Part shown: positions 1 to 12,891 of the stretch, piece after piece
Numbering within the stretch: position 1 is the stretch's first letter
How the letters are laid out: each line of letters starts with the position of its first letter
Assembly: GCA_002917075.1 (NCBI GenBank)
Contig: NTMA01000005.1
Location: 558,001 to 622,000, forward strand
DNA length: 64,000 nt
Direction of reading: 5' to 3'
DNA from: Hawksworthiomyces lignivorus
Taxonomy: Eukaryota; Ascomycota; Sordariomycetes; Ophiostomatales; Ophiostomataceae
Notes under the pieces: generated by a model
The model's database searches: none
What the model was told of the DNA's origin: nothing
What the model saw: the letters and a program-made list of their open reading frames with translations, nothing else
Position numbers and translations under genes: made by a program

Positions 1-3000
1 AGCTTTTTGGGGAAGAAGCCACCGCAGCGAGTAAGTGAAGAGAAACTCGAAGAGTGAAGATATCACCGGGACAATAAAATAAAAAGAAGGGAGAAAGCAA
101 AGGCTAACATCCTAATTAGGACATCTTGCATGAAGTGACAGGACAGGTATCTCCCGGCGAGATGGTAAGCTTTTGCATCCTCGTGAATTGTGGTAAGACA
201 AGTGCTAGTCTGCTAATGTCGTGCAACAGTTGCTTGTCCTCGGCAGACCGGGAGCGGGTTGCACGTCCCTTCTTCGAGTATTGTCCAATCATCGTGAATC
301 GTTTAACAAAGTAGACGGCGAAGTATACTATGGCAATATGGACCACACAGCGGCCCGTCGATACAGGCAGCAGATCGCTTTAAATACAGAGGGTGAGCAT
401 ATCATCTATTGTAAACCGAGCCTTCCATATTACCTGCACCTCTTGCTGACTTAACTGTTTAGATGACATCCATTTTCCCACCCTGACCGTCGACCAGACT
501 GTGGGCTTTGCCCTAAAAAATAAGACGCCGCGTGAACGTAAGAGCCACGTGAAATCGAAGAAGCAATTTGTCCAGAGAACACGCGACAATGTGCTGGATG
601 ACTTGGGCATCAGCCACACTGGAGGCACCAAGGTCGGCAACGAGTTCATTCGCGGCGTGTCTGGCGGCGAGCGGAAGCGCGTGTCTCTGGCAGAGATGTT
701 AGCGGGTCACAGCTGTGTGCAGTCTTGGGACCAGCCGACCCGCGGTCTGGACTCCAAGACCGCCCTCGAGTTTATCGAGGTTCTGCGCCGCGAAGCCGAC
801 GAGAACTGCAGAACCATCGTGGCAACCATGTACCAGGCGGGCAACGGCATCTTTGATAAATTCGACAAGGTGCTGGTGCTGGCCAGCGGACGGGTGACCT
901 ACTACGGGCCTCGGAGCGTGGCTCGCCAATATTTTGAGCACATGGGTTTTGTGTGCCCCAAGGGCGCCAATATTGCCGATTTTTTGACCTCCGTGACGGT
1001 GCTGACAGAGCGCGTTGTGGCTCCTGGTTATGAGGGCAAAGTGCCGAGCACTCCGGAGGAGTTTGAGACAGCCTACCAAAATAGCGCCGTGTGCCAGAGA
1101 GTGCGAACAGCGGAGGGAGCTGTTGAGACGCTGGGTAACGAGGTGGACGACTTGCATCTTGCAGTGCAGCAGGAGAAGAAGAAGCGGCCATTTTCTGGCA
1201 AGCGAAGTGTCTACACCGTTGGTCTTCGAGAACAGATCATCAATTGCACTGTTCGGTAAGGATGTTCTTTGCCTCTGTGCTTTTGCCTCTCAGTCTGTGC
1301 ATACCTACTCACCACGTTCAGGCAATGGCAAATCATGATGGGTGACCAGCTCTCGTTGATTGTGAAGGTCGTCTCCGCTACCATACAGGCCTTGGTCTGT
1401 GGCAGTCTCTTCTACAACCTGCCCGACACTAGCACCTCCATCTTCCTGAGACCAGGCGTTCTTTTCTTCCCCGTCCTGTACTTCCTTCTGGAGGGCATGT
1501 CTGAGACGACAGCTTCTTTCATGGGCCGTCCCATTCTCGTCCGGCACAAGCGATTTGGATTTTACCGCCCTACGGCTTTCTGCATCGCCAACGCAATTAC
1601 GGACATACCCATCGTCATGCTGCAGGTTACTCTGTTTTCTCTTGTCATCTACTTTATGTCTGCCCTCCAAGTGGATGCTGGCAAGTTCTTCACGTTCTGG
1701 ATTGTGACAAATGCGAGCACTTTGGTGTTTATGCAATTCTTCCGCATGATCGGCGCGCTGTGTGACAATTTTGGTACGGCCTCCCAACTGATGGGCCTCT
1801 TCTCGACCATTTTTATGGTTTACGGCGGCTACCTCATCCCTTACAGGAAAATGCACCCATGGTTTCGCTGGATCTTTTATCTCAATCCTGGTGCCTACGC
1901 TTTTGAGTCTCTCATGGCAAACGAGTTCACCGGCCTTGAACTGGAGTGCGTCGCACCACAATACGTTCCATATGGTGCCACCTACAACAACGTAACGGAC
2001 GCCTCCCGCGGCTGTGCCGTCCTTGGAAGTGACGGCAGCGGTCACATCGATGGCCGCACTTATATCAGTGACCAGTTCTCATACTCTCCTCATCATATCT
2101 GGCGCGGATTTGGTGTCCTCCTCGGCTTCTGGGTGGCCTTTATTGCCGTTACTGCGCTCGGCTTTGAATTTCGCAATAGCCACAGCGGATCATCCGTTCT
2201 CTTGTTCAAGCGGAGCATTCGAAGCAAGAAGAATGTCCAAGACCTAGAAGCTCAATCCGAAAAGAAGGCCGCACCATCAGCCCCCCCTGTTGCCAAGGCC
2301 ACGAAGCAGTCCACCTTCTGCTGGCACGACCTTGACTACTATGTCAAATACCAAGGACAACAAAAACAGCTCCTAGACAAGATATTTGGCTTTGTCCAGC
2401 CCGGTAACCTCGTGGCTCTTATGGGCAGCTCCGGCGCCGGAAAGACAACGTATGTCTGCTTCTTTTCCGCTTCCCCTGTCGTTTCTTTAGATGACTTTCT
2501 GCTGATCTTCTCCCCAGACTCCTCGATGTTCTCGCTCAGCGTAAAGACTTTGGACGAATTGACGGCTCCATTTTGATCGACGGTAAACCACAGGGCATTA
2601 GCTTCCAGCGCATGACCGGCTACTGCGAGCAGATGGATGTCCATGAGGACTCGGCTACGGTTCGCGAGGCCCTTGAGTTTTCAGCGCTGCTCCGACAGCC
2701 TTACAGCATTCCTCGCGCCGAAAAGCTAGCCTACGTCGATCACATAATGGACCTCTTGGAGCTGCGCGATTTCTCCGATGCTCTTATTGGGGGTACGTTT
2801 CTCTCTTGCTGTGCCTCAAGACTATAGCCAAAATAGATTCGAGGAACTGACGCTTGTGAATGACAGCTCCTGGAGCCGGTCTCAGCATTGAGCAGAGAAA
2901 GCGAGTTACGCTTGGTGTTGAGCTCGTCGCTAAGCCGACGCTTTTGTTCCTGGATGAGCCAACATCAGGTCTCGACGGACAGTCTGCCTACAACATTATC

Positions 3001-4741
3001 CGCTTTCTTCGTCTTCTTGTCGATGGTGGACAAGCTGTTCTAGTAAGCTGCTTCCAACTTATTTTTCACTCTGATCTCTCCCCCTTCGTGTGTTAACCGC
3101 GCTGTAGTGTACCATTCATCAGCCTTCTGCTGTGCTTTTTGAGGCCTTCGACTCGCTTCTCCTTCTAGCGAAAGGAGGGAAGATGGCCTATTTTGGAGAA
3201 AGTACGTACATGCGCATCTCTTTCTCACAAGTCCTTTGTTTTGTCTGACAGAATTGCAGCTGGCAAGGATTCGGCCATCGTGCTCGACTACTTCGCCCGC
3301 AATGGGGCCCCCTGCCCGGAGGATGTCAACCCGGCCGACCACATCGTCGAAGTGATTCAAGGAAAGTCAACTACCTCTGCTAATAAAAACAGCTCCGAGT
3401 GGGTCGATATATGGGCCCAGTCACCAGAGCGCCAGCAAGCCTATGACAAGTTGATGGCGTTAGCGAAGCAAGGATCCGACGGCGCCGATGATGGCACCGA
3501 GGACAACCTGGAATATGCGGCACCAAAATGGTTCCAATTCAAGATGGTTCTTCAGCGGTTGATGGTTCAATTGTGGCGGTCACCTGTGAGCTCTTCCTAC
3601 ATCCTTTCTTGTACACCTGGGCCATTCTAGGCTGCTGGCTGACAGCGAGACGAAGGACTACGTGTGGAACAAATTCAACTTGCACATCTTCGCTGCTCTC
3701 TTTGGCGGATTTACGTTCTGGAAGATGGGAAATAGCTCGTTTGACTTGCAGCTGCGGCTGTTCGCCGTATTCAACTTCATCTTTGTGGCTCCAGGCTGCA
3801 TCAACCAGATGCAGCCTTTCTTCCTACATAACCGCGACCTATTTGAGACCCGTGAGAAGAAGGTGAGTTCTTCATCTATTCTCATTTTCCCTGGCCTTTC
3901 TAATACAGAACAGTCCAAAACATACCACTGGATGGCGTTCGTCGGAGCCCAGATCGTCTCTGAGATTCCTTACCTCATCATCTGCGCGACGCTCTATTTC
4001 GGCTGCTGGTACTTCACTGCAGGCTTTCCTGTGGACGCCAGCATCTCTGGCCACATGTACCTTCAAATGATTTGTAGGACTGCCTCTATGCCTTGGCTGC
4101 CATATTTTTCCCTTGCTAATTCTTCCAGTCTACGAATTCCTCTACACATCGATTGGTCAAGCAATCGCTGCGTACGCACCCAACGTGTACTTTGCCGCCA
4201 TTTCGAACCCGCTGCTCCTCGGTGCTGGCCTGGTGACCTTCTGCGGTGTTGTCGTCCCATACAGTGCGATGCAGCCCTTCTGGAAGTACTGGCTGTACTG
4301 GTTAGACCCATTCCACTACCTGGTTGGCGGTTTATTCGGAACGATTATCTGGGATGTGCAGGTCCAGTGCGCCGCCGATGAGTTCACTTCTTTCAACCCG
4401 CCTCTCGGCCAGACCTGTGGGCAGTACATGGCAGATTTCCTAGCGTCAAACGCGGGCTATGTTGAGAACGGCAACGCCACATCCGACTGCCTCTACTGCC
4501 CGTACAAAACGGGCGCCGAATATGCTCGGACGTTCAACATCAACGCAAAGTACTACGCATGGCGTGATGTAAGCAGCCTGCACCTTAGCATCTCAAGCGT
4601 TTAACGCACAACACTTGCTGACTTCTTTTTTTTCTCTTTTAGACCGGAATTACTGCTCTATTCTGCATCTCATCCTACTTAATGGTTGTTGTGATGATGA
4701 AGCTTCGGAGCAAGAAAACGAAGAGCGCACGCTCGGAGTAA
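1..4741 (+). CDS. PDR-type (ABCG) multidrug ABC transporter, 5' end cut by window
   Basis: Full-size fungal pleiotropic drug resistance pump of the plasma membrane, exporting hydrophobic toxicants and fungicides at the cost of ATP. Visible exons: 1-30, 120-164, 230-392, 463-1255, 1322-2449, 2518-2792, 2867-3042, 3108-3201, 3260-3585, 3656-3862 (or from 3650), 3914-4073, 4129-4568, 4643-4741, giving about 1,311 residues in frame. Order is NBD1-TMD1-NBD2-TMD2. NBD1 has the degenerate PDR Walker [10 protein letters not shown], the signature [10 protein letters not shown] and the Walker B region [13 protein letters not shown]2 has the canonical Walker [20 protein letters not shown] and [11 protein letters not shown]. 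The late [14 protein letters not shown] block after NBD1 Walker A is typical of the family. About 150 N-terminal residues lie left of the window. Closest in style to AtrB/PMR-type pumps, but the subgroup is an inference. Confidence 0.95.
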
Positions 4742-4790
4742 ACACCACCGGATTGCAGTCACAGCCATGCTAAATTGTTTGGCTCACTTC

Positions 4791-4796
4791 AATAAA
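4791..4796 (+). terminator. Poly(A) signal AATAAA after ABC transporter
   Basis: A canonical AATAAA hexamer lies 50 bases past the transporter stop codon in a T-rich spacer, the expected place for a 3'-end processing signal. The rest of the 317-base convergent spacer (4742-5058) shows nothing else. Confidence 0.5.
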
Positions 4797-5058
4797 TTTG
4801 CTTCTTATTATTAGTCGTTCTTTACCAACGGTCAATGGGCATGAATAGAACAAATCATCATAATAGACATGGCAGGAAATCAGGCCGCCAAAATTGATAG
4901 AAGGCCTTTACTTAGACTAGAGTTCAACAAAATGATTTCGTTTCGGTTTTAGTAGCTCGTATACAGAGCTAAAAGATGTAGGGTACTTAAATTCCCCTCT
5001 TTGTTTTCATAGTTTTCTTCTTTTTTACATTAAATAATAGACTAGACAATTTTCACTC

Positions 5059-7315
5059 TCAAACGGCGTTGTACTTTTCCAGCGCGTCCAGGGGGATGCC
5101 TAGGGCGTCGCAGCGCTTGTCGTCTCCCAGTGGCGCCTGCGCGCCGTTCCACTGCAGGATGCGCACGCTCGGCTTGTCCGCAAGAACCGGCTCCCAGCGG
5201 CCCGTGGCATGCGTCTGCGCCAGCGAGGCCAGGTGGCCGCGCACGCGCAGGTAGGCGGCGGGCGGGTTCGGGTCGGCGGCGCGCGCAAAGGCCGACCAGT
5301 AGTCGACGACCAGCTGCATAAAGTGCACGTCGTGGCCGTCGCGGTCGGGCAGGCCGTCGCGCGCGGCGTTGGCAAAGACGACCAGCTGCTCGCCCGCGTG
5401 GCACTTGTAGTACTCGGCGTCCGGGTCGCCGTGCGGGCGCGCGGCCGTGGCGGGCGGCGTGCACCAGCGGCGCGTGTAGCCGGCGGTCTGGTAGGTGCGG
5501 TTGAACTCGTAGGCGTAGGCGCTTGCAAAAGCGCCGTGGCGGGCGCCGCTGTAGACCTTGGCGCGGTCGTAGCAGGTGAACTCGCCGTCGGTAGCAATGG
5601 CCATGCTGGCGTTGAAGATGCTCTCGGGCGAGGCCGTCTCGGCCGTGTTGAAGGGCCGGCTCAGGTTGAAAGCGGCGGCGGCGCTGGCGTTTCCGGGAAG
5701 GCCAAAATGCTTGGCCACCTTGGTAGAATAGTACTGGCTGAATGTGGTGCCGTTGGTTGGATAGTCGTCGACGAGGACGCCGGACTCGTCACGGTTGACG
5801 CCGGTCATTACGGTAATGTTGGAGGCCAGACCGGTTTTGTTGACCACGAGCCAGGGATCGGTAAGATACACACCATCAATAACAGCGCCGCTGGGAAAGT
5901 CAGCAAAAATGAATGCAATTCATACCAGAAGAAATAAAGTAGCAGGGAGTGTGAGATGGCTTACTTCACGTTCGTTGTCAGGTTGTTCAGGTCAAAACCG
6001 CTGAGCTTTCCGAGACAGGCCACCGCATCAGTGGCGTTGAGACATCCCGTTTCATTGAGTACTCTCTTGGTCCGGCCGTTATACGCCTGGCCCAGAGTGT
6101 CGTACTGCATCCAACCAAAGTGCCCATTCCGGGGGTATCCCTGCGGGTCAGACTGCATGATGGCCCGGTGGAAAAGCCCTGATGCCTTGGGTGAGCCCAA
6201 AAGAATGTGAGTGGCCTGCGCACCGGCCGACTCGCCAAACAAGGTGACGCGTGAGGCATCACCCCCAAAATATTGGATATAGTCGTGCACCCACTCAAGC
6301 GCAGCGACCATGTCTGACAGCGCGTAGTTCCCCCTGTGTACGCCGTCATTGAAGGCCAAGAATCCAGTGTTGCCGATCCGATAGTTGACTGAGACGACCA
6401 CTACATCTCCGCGTGATGCGAGGTTGGTTCCGTCTGTGTTTGGATTCTTACCGGAACCCGATGTAAAGCCGCCTCCATAGAGATACAGCATAACAGGCTT
6501 AAGTTCAGCGGTAGCATTGGCGACACCTGCTGCGGCTGGCAGATGCGGCGTCCAGACATTGGCAAACAGACAGTCCTCGCTGCTGCCTTTCTTCACCTCG
6601 CCGATGGGCTGGACGCAGTCGGCGCCGGCGTCCACGACAGTCACTTCGCCGCCGCTGTGCACTGCCTTCTTCGCGTATGTAAAGCGGGCGGGCGTGTCCG
6701 CGTACCGCACGCCGCGGAACTTCCACGTGTGCAAATCCCGGTAGCCGGTCATCTGCGTCCCATTCACCGACTGCACCACCCGCCACTGCTGGCTGTTGTC
6801 CGCATACGAATTGTTCGACACCGGAGCGCTTTGAGTGCATAAGACGGGCAGCTTCGTCAGGCAGTCGATATTTGTCACATTGCCTGAGCTGTTGATACCA
6901 CGGCACTCGTCATCGTTCTCGTGGAGCTTGGAAACCCAGTAGCGCTGCCCGGCTGGTGCGAGGCCCTGGTATTGCTGATATGCTAGAGACGCATTCAAGG
7001 CCGTTGCGAAGGTGCTGTTCTCTGGGCTCCAAGGAGCTTCGCCCAGAAGCTTGCAGGATGTGAGTGCTGCGCTGAACTGTGACGGTTGGTGGACAAGAAT
7101 GGCGGCTGATCCATCGTTGTGGGCTCCTGTAATTTTGTTCCATTAGTCGACTACAGCATTCTACAAACTCGCGCATCTGCTGACCTTTTCTTACCATCAA
7201 GCTGATTCTGAGAGAGAATCGTTAAGCCACCACCCACAAATAGTGCTTCTGCCGCCGGTGCCGCCAATATAGCTGCCACCCATATCAAAAGTTGTGCTTT
7301 CCCTGTCCCAGCCAT
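5059..7315 (-). CDS. Secreted type-B carboxylesterase / cholinesterase-like lipase
   Basis: Alpha/beta-hydrolase that cleaves carboxylic esters, probably extracellular. Exons on the minus strand: 7315-7195, 7126-5965, 5890-5059, giving 704 residues, long for the family (usually about 550). The start ATG opens a signal peptide: a short polar stretch, then a hydrophobic core ending in APAAEA. The oxyanion-hole segment YLYGGGFTSGSG precedes the nucleophile elbow GESAG (Ser near residue 340). GVNRDESG fits the acidic triad member, and KCHAGE near the C terminus fits the catalytic His region. There are many N-x-S/T sites. The 200 residues before the core hydrolase fold are an N-terminal extension. 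It is convergent with the ABC pump and divergent from the ferric reductase across a 3-kb spacer. Substrate cannot be told from sequence. Confidence 0.9.
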
Positions 7316-10278
7316 GATTTTCTGTGACTTTATCTGCCTCTTGACGTATAGCAGTATATTTTCTCTGCCAGCCGATCACCAATATGCCTCGATTGAATGA
7401 GGAGATGATAACTCTCTCCACGAGGCACCATCTTGATGGGCAAGAGAGGCATTAAATACACCAAAGGGAAAGCTTTTATTCAGTACGCATTTACTTTGAA
7501 TTTCGGCATACTTCAGCGTCATTCAGAAAAAGCTTCGCTCCCGGAACGGACCCTGTTTACCGGATACGATGTTTCCGTCACATGCAATATGTTGAGCGTC
7601 CGTGTTTATGGTATTAGCCGCAACCGGAGCCACAGAAACAGAGTGTCCGTAGGGCACTTCCGTCCTGGTTAGCATTTCTTCTCGGAGGCCTAAGCTCAAT
7701 ATTCAATATGCGTCAAACCTATCATATTGCTTTTGTTTATAGCTAAGTGAGTATTTAATAACGCAACTGCGCCTCCGCGAATTTAGCTGCTCACCAAAGA
7801 CGTCCATACCAGCCTCATCAATTATCTATTCAAATTTTAGAATTAGTATGATACCCCTTATATGGTGGCGTCTGTTGGAACTCAACTGCACTTTAGTAGT
7901 TTTATTGGCCTGATAAGTCGTGAGGTCGGTACAATTAAGAATCAGGGGCTTCGAATTCAAAGCATGCACATATATCGCCGTGTGGTCATCTGCACCGCCT
8001 AGTCTATTCTTTCACCTATTCCTTGAGAGTTTCTTTTCTAGAATTCTATATATTTACATTATTGAAAGCTTAATTTTTCTTGGAGATACGACCTCAATGT
8101 TAAGAGCATATTGCTTCAAGCCTGAGCACGTGTAAGATAAACGTAACGTAGACTCCAGCAAGTTTGCAGTGATCACCTCAAAATTTATACATCTTTTGAA
8201 TTTGATTTGAGCTTACCAGACACACACCGAAAAGTATTGAAATCACTTGTCTGCAAGTGCCATGTTTGGCAGTATAAGCCACGTGCAGACACCTCCTTTC
8301 AAGCTGTACACACATTTCGTAAGTAACTTTGATCAAATCTGTACTAGAAAAATTAGTTCTATGTGTGAATTTCCTCCTTTTTGGGAAAAAAAAGGAATTA
8401 TCTAATAGAAACTTTAGCCGACGTAGATGACTGTCGTGACGCTCCCGTCTCATCCATCGTCACAATACCGAAGATGAACAGTCACTTTATTCGATTGACC
8501 CCATCTACCACATGGCAACGGTACTCCATGATAGGCAATTTTACCATTTTTAGATATTAACTGCCTCGCGGATTCTTCTTGTTTACACTACTCTTCTCAT
8601 TCGTCGCCCTGGACGCAACAGTCGTATTTTTTGCACAAATTAAAGAAGCGGCAAAGAGGCCCACTGTTTGTCTCGTACGGAATGGACATTAAGGAAAGCA
8701 TAAACTATGAAATCAATACGGCTTCAGTGGCATTGGGACTTGAATTAGGCCATCTCATAATATAAGTTGAGCATATCCTGTATTCTGACTATAGCAGAAC
8801 CATCAACTACTGCGTCCACCGCATTGAAGAGACTGGGGAATGATCGGCATGGAATCACTCAAGATTCTACGGATCATGTACACGTTACTTTCTCATACTT
8901 TTTGCCCGGGTCAGTTTCTCTGTTGTGTGAGGCATGAATAGAATACACCTCCCCAAGTCGTAATTTATCCGGCCGGTAGAGAGGAATGGGACTTGAGATA
9001 CTGGCAAGTGAAGTTGTGGGATGTCTTTAGGAAGTACGAAGACGTTAGGATTAAGGAGTCGAAAAGGGAAAAGGAGGAAATATATTCCAGCAAGCAAAGC
9101 AGATGGCTGTTTGCAAATTGTAGGATCTTTTTTAGGCGAGTCTCTTTCCAGGAAAAGCGCATACGAGAATGCAATTCAGAGAAGACTACACGATGTCCTC
9201 AACATTGTGCATTTTGCCGGAGATATTTCCCCTTACTTCAGTAATTAAGAAATTGGCTCCATGTCAAAGCGGAGCCAGCCCTCCACAGCCAACCCCGGAT
9301 CTATCACCAACTTTTTCAGATCTGCATTCTTGCGCACGTCTTGCTCAAACAAGGCTTAAAAATCTAGTTCTTGCTGTGACATGAATGGACAGCACAAACA
9401 AGGCCTAGATTAATCAAAATAAAGACGTAAAATAAACAAATTACTAAATTAAGCAAGGTAAAACTCGGATACCATTTGTGCGGCTGGCTACGACAAGGGG
9501 CAAAGTCTGAACCAGCATTACTCTATCTTTCATTTCGTCTTTTCTATGTCTTTTTTTTCTTTTTCTAGATTTCTTGATTGGCCTAATTGTGCCACCCCGA
9601 GGAAGATATCCATTATTTAAAACCGTCAATAAGCAATTATGTAGGTGATCATCCCGGCCTACGGATTTTTTCGTCGTTCTAGGTTGCATGGGAGGCGGCC
9701 CGCAAACAAAGACGCTCAAACTTGCTCATTATTACACCTCACCTATGGAATTTTTTATTGTCATGGATAGTGTCGCAGGCTTGGCAGTCTTTTGTTCCCA
9801 AGGCTGTTTCATCATTTGTTACTATTACGTGCCAGAATAAGAAGACTGAAAATGGTGTATGATCATGTGTGAACAACATGCTCATGCAGGATGGTAAATA
9901 AACCTATTTTTTGTCCCGTAGAAGACGAAACCCACCGTTGAGATCCACACCGATAGAATTAAGACAGATGCATGATTTCTTGGCAATATTTCTCTTGTAG
10001 GAGAAGAGCGAGTCACGGAATAGGTATATACAAGCTATGTTGTTCCCATGTTTTTTTATTATCTCTTTTTGATCCTCTTATACTGTCTGGACTCTTTATA
10101 TGCATCTTTGCTGGTGATTACTTGGCTACCATTTGTTTGTCGTCGTCGCAAGGACGAGGGTCTTTGTCGACCCCCATTGATAAGAAAAGTCGAATCTGCT
10201 TTGAAATTTCTACCGGTTGCACAAGAGATGCCAGTAATAGTACACGCCTAAAAAGGATTACACGAACATACTTGCGCC
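7316..10278. other. Intergenic region, 3 kb, AT-rich, no supportable gene
   Basis: Divergent spacer between the esterase start and the ferric reductase start. Only short, frame-inconsistent ORFs without recognisable domains are present. A few GATA-type words occur (TGATAAG near 7911 and near 10179) that could serve GATA factors such as nitrogen or iron regulators, but they are too short to be evidence alone. No tRNA-like cloverleaf or transposon ORF was recognised. Confidence 0.6.
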
Positions 10279-12599
10279 ATGGACATGAATACGGCTTATG
10301 TGTGGCTGCCACAGCCCATCATGCTGCACTCTAGCCGCAAGACTTCCCCGTGCAAGATGACACCGGAGCAGTGTGCATTTAAAAGCCAACATTGGGTCAA
10401 TTGGTGAGACATGATGTATACGTTCCTCTCTTTTTGCAATGCCATGGCGGCCATTTAACGTGCGAGTTTGTAAAAATCAAAAGGTATATTGCCGACCTTG
10501 TCTACGGCCACGCTTCGGTCTACTTCTTCACAGCCACTATTGGCGTGTTCATCATCGCTTACGCCCTCGGTCTGTTTCTTCCCCGATCTGTTCGCCGCGG
10601 CGCTGCATGGCGGAAGATCCTGGCCCTTACACGGTCCCTCTCCTACCGAGACATTCGGCTCAGCAGCCTGCGTTGGAACTCCCCGTCGTTTGGCGTCTGC
10701 CTGCTCGGCCTGGCTGGCATGGTATATTTTATGGGTACGTTTGATTCCGCCTGAAACTACTCACCTCCTTCGTAGTGCACAAACTGTCGTATAAGAAACT
10801 CATGTGGCTAATTGGGTGTTGTAGGCGTCTCTCTCGGACCGAAACCATACTATTGGCCAAACACGGCCACCGTCAGCTTCGGAGACTCGCCGCCAATTGC
10901 TACCCGGTCTGGGTATCTTTCGCTCGCCTGTCTCCCTTTCATCTTGTATGGTTCAAATATCTTCTTATCTCTGGGCCGTCTTTCGTTTAGAAAGTTATGA
11001 GTGATGCGAAAGCTAACATATCCTTTGCCAGTGTTTTCGGCGCCAAGGCCAATCTTGTCACGGCGGTGACCGGCGTCGCCCCGGAGAAGCTGATCATCTT
11101 CCACCTGTTCGCGGCATGGGGAATGTTCATCCTGGCTCTAATGCACACGTTTCCTTTTATCGTATACCACGAATGGGCCGGCGACATCGTCGAGCAATGG
11201 TCGTCGAGCGCCGAGTGGCTGACGGGCGTGATTGCGCTGATCGCGCAGGCCTGGCTGACCTTTATGTCGCTGCCGTTTGTTCGCCACCGGTATTATGAGT
11301 TCTTCAAGGCATTCCATTTCCTTGCCGCTGCCATCTTCGTCATCTTTTTGTTCATTCACTGCGAATTCACTTTGACATCTTGGTAAATGCCCTCTTCCTT
11401 CCCCTACCTTTTTTTTTTTCGACAGCGAGCTGACCGCCCGCTCTCTCTTTTTTAGGGACTACTTTATTGCCACGGGCTCCTTGTATTTTGCGTCGCTCTT
11501 CTTCGCCATGGGACGGACGTACTTTGCTCACGGGCTTCTCCGGGCCCGCGTCGTCCTCGAGACCGACCAGACCATGAAGATTACCGTGCCGGCCAACTTC
11601 AAGTGGCACCCCGGCCAGCACCTGTACCTCCGCTTCCTGACGCTCGGCGTCCACGTGCTCACGGCTCACCCGTTCACGATCTGCTCCATCCCGCAACCGG
11701 CAGGCAGCACCGCGGCAAAAGAAGGCAGCAGATCCGGCGGCGACGAGCTCGTCTTCTACGTCAAGCCGCGCGGGGGCATCACAGGCCGGCTGGCGGCGCT
11801 CGCGCGCAGGCAGCCAGGCGGTGCAATCGTACCATTGTTTGTCGAAGGTCCGTATGGTGGGCTGCCGGCGCGGTGGGGCGAGGGCTTCGACCAGACGCTG
11901 GTGGTGGCGGGCGGCGCGGGCGCCGGATTCGCTCTGGGCCTGATCGAGGACTGGATCGCGCGCCAGCAGGTGCAGGCAGAGGACGGCGGCAGATCGCTCA
12001 CGGCTGTCGTGTCCAGCCGCGACCCAGGTATAGCGCAGTGGTTCATAGACACCCTGCACGACATCATTGCCCGGCGCGCGGCCGCGTCGTCCCGGCCGAT
12101 AGACGGCGTGCGCATCCTGCTGCACCAGACGGGCGGCGGCGTAGCGCTGGCCGCAACTAACTGCGAGTCCAACGAATCGTCCGAGGGGCTAGCTTCCGCG
12201 CCGCAGCCGACTGCAGCAACAGCAATGGCAATAGCACCGGCTGTAGGGCCGCCTTCGCCAAACAGCAGCACCCACAGTAGTGGTGCTGTTGCCGGCGACG
12301 CGGAGAAGGACGAGATCAAGGGCGGTACCGCGACTCACCACGGCGGTGCGGCATCCGGCCGCACGGCGGCAACAGTGGATCTGCTAAACATTGTAGTGAA
12401 GCAGGGTCAGGCAGATCTGCCGGCCATAATTCGGGAGACAGCGAGCAGCCAAGGCATCCAGGTGGGCGTCGCCGTCTGTGGGCCGTCGTCCATGGCGCAC
12501 GACGTCGCAAATGCCTGCGCTGCGGAACAGCGGCGCATTCTGCGCAGCTCATCTTGTGCTGCAGAGGTTTGGCTGCACCAAGAGGGATTCTCGAACTAG
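10279..12599 (+). CDS. Ferric-chelate reductase (FRE/NOX-type transmembrane flavocytochrome)
   Basis: Plasma-membrane metalloreductase moving electrons from NADPH through FAD and two haems to extracellular Fe(III). Exons: 10279-10403, 10484-10734, 10825-10945, 11032-11382, 11456-12599, giving 663 residues. The N-terminal PEQC..K segment is typical of fungal FREs. The membrane domain carries the haem-ligand histidines in IIFHLFAAW, LMHTFPF, FKAFHF and LFIHCEF. It is followed by the FAD motif HPFTIC, the NAD(P)H-binding GPYGG and VVAGGAGAGFALG, and the C-terminal AVCGPSSM. A Ser/Ala/Gly-rich linker of about 70 residues interrupts the nucleotide-binding domain before VDLLNIVV. The start ATG has a good context (gcgccATGg). 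Likely iron- or copper-regulated, as in the family; no regulator site is proven here. No ferroxidase or permease gene is adjacent. Confidence 0.93.
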
Positions 12600-12891
12600 T
12601 GTTGTAAAAGTAGAGAGATGTAGTATCTGAGAAATGAAGAAACGTCGTGATGAAAAGACAGAACAGTTCTCCGTAGACACGACCAAACTCAGCGCCCCCA
12701 TCCCCTTTTTTAATGGATTAAAAAAATGCACAATATCCATTTCTCTGCGTGAATAAAAATAGGTGAATTCGCTCAAATCTTCTATGCATAGATTTCCAAG
12801 TCGGATATCTTAGTACTGGACCCTGCAAGATGCTATCCAACCAAGATCTCTTTCTTTTGTCTAATTTTTTGTTTAATTATTTCCCGGCTAT

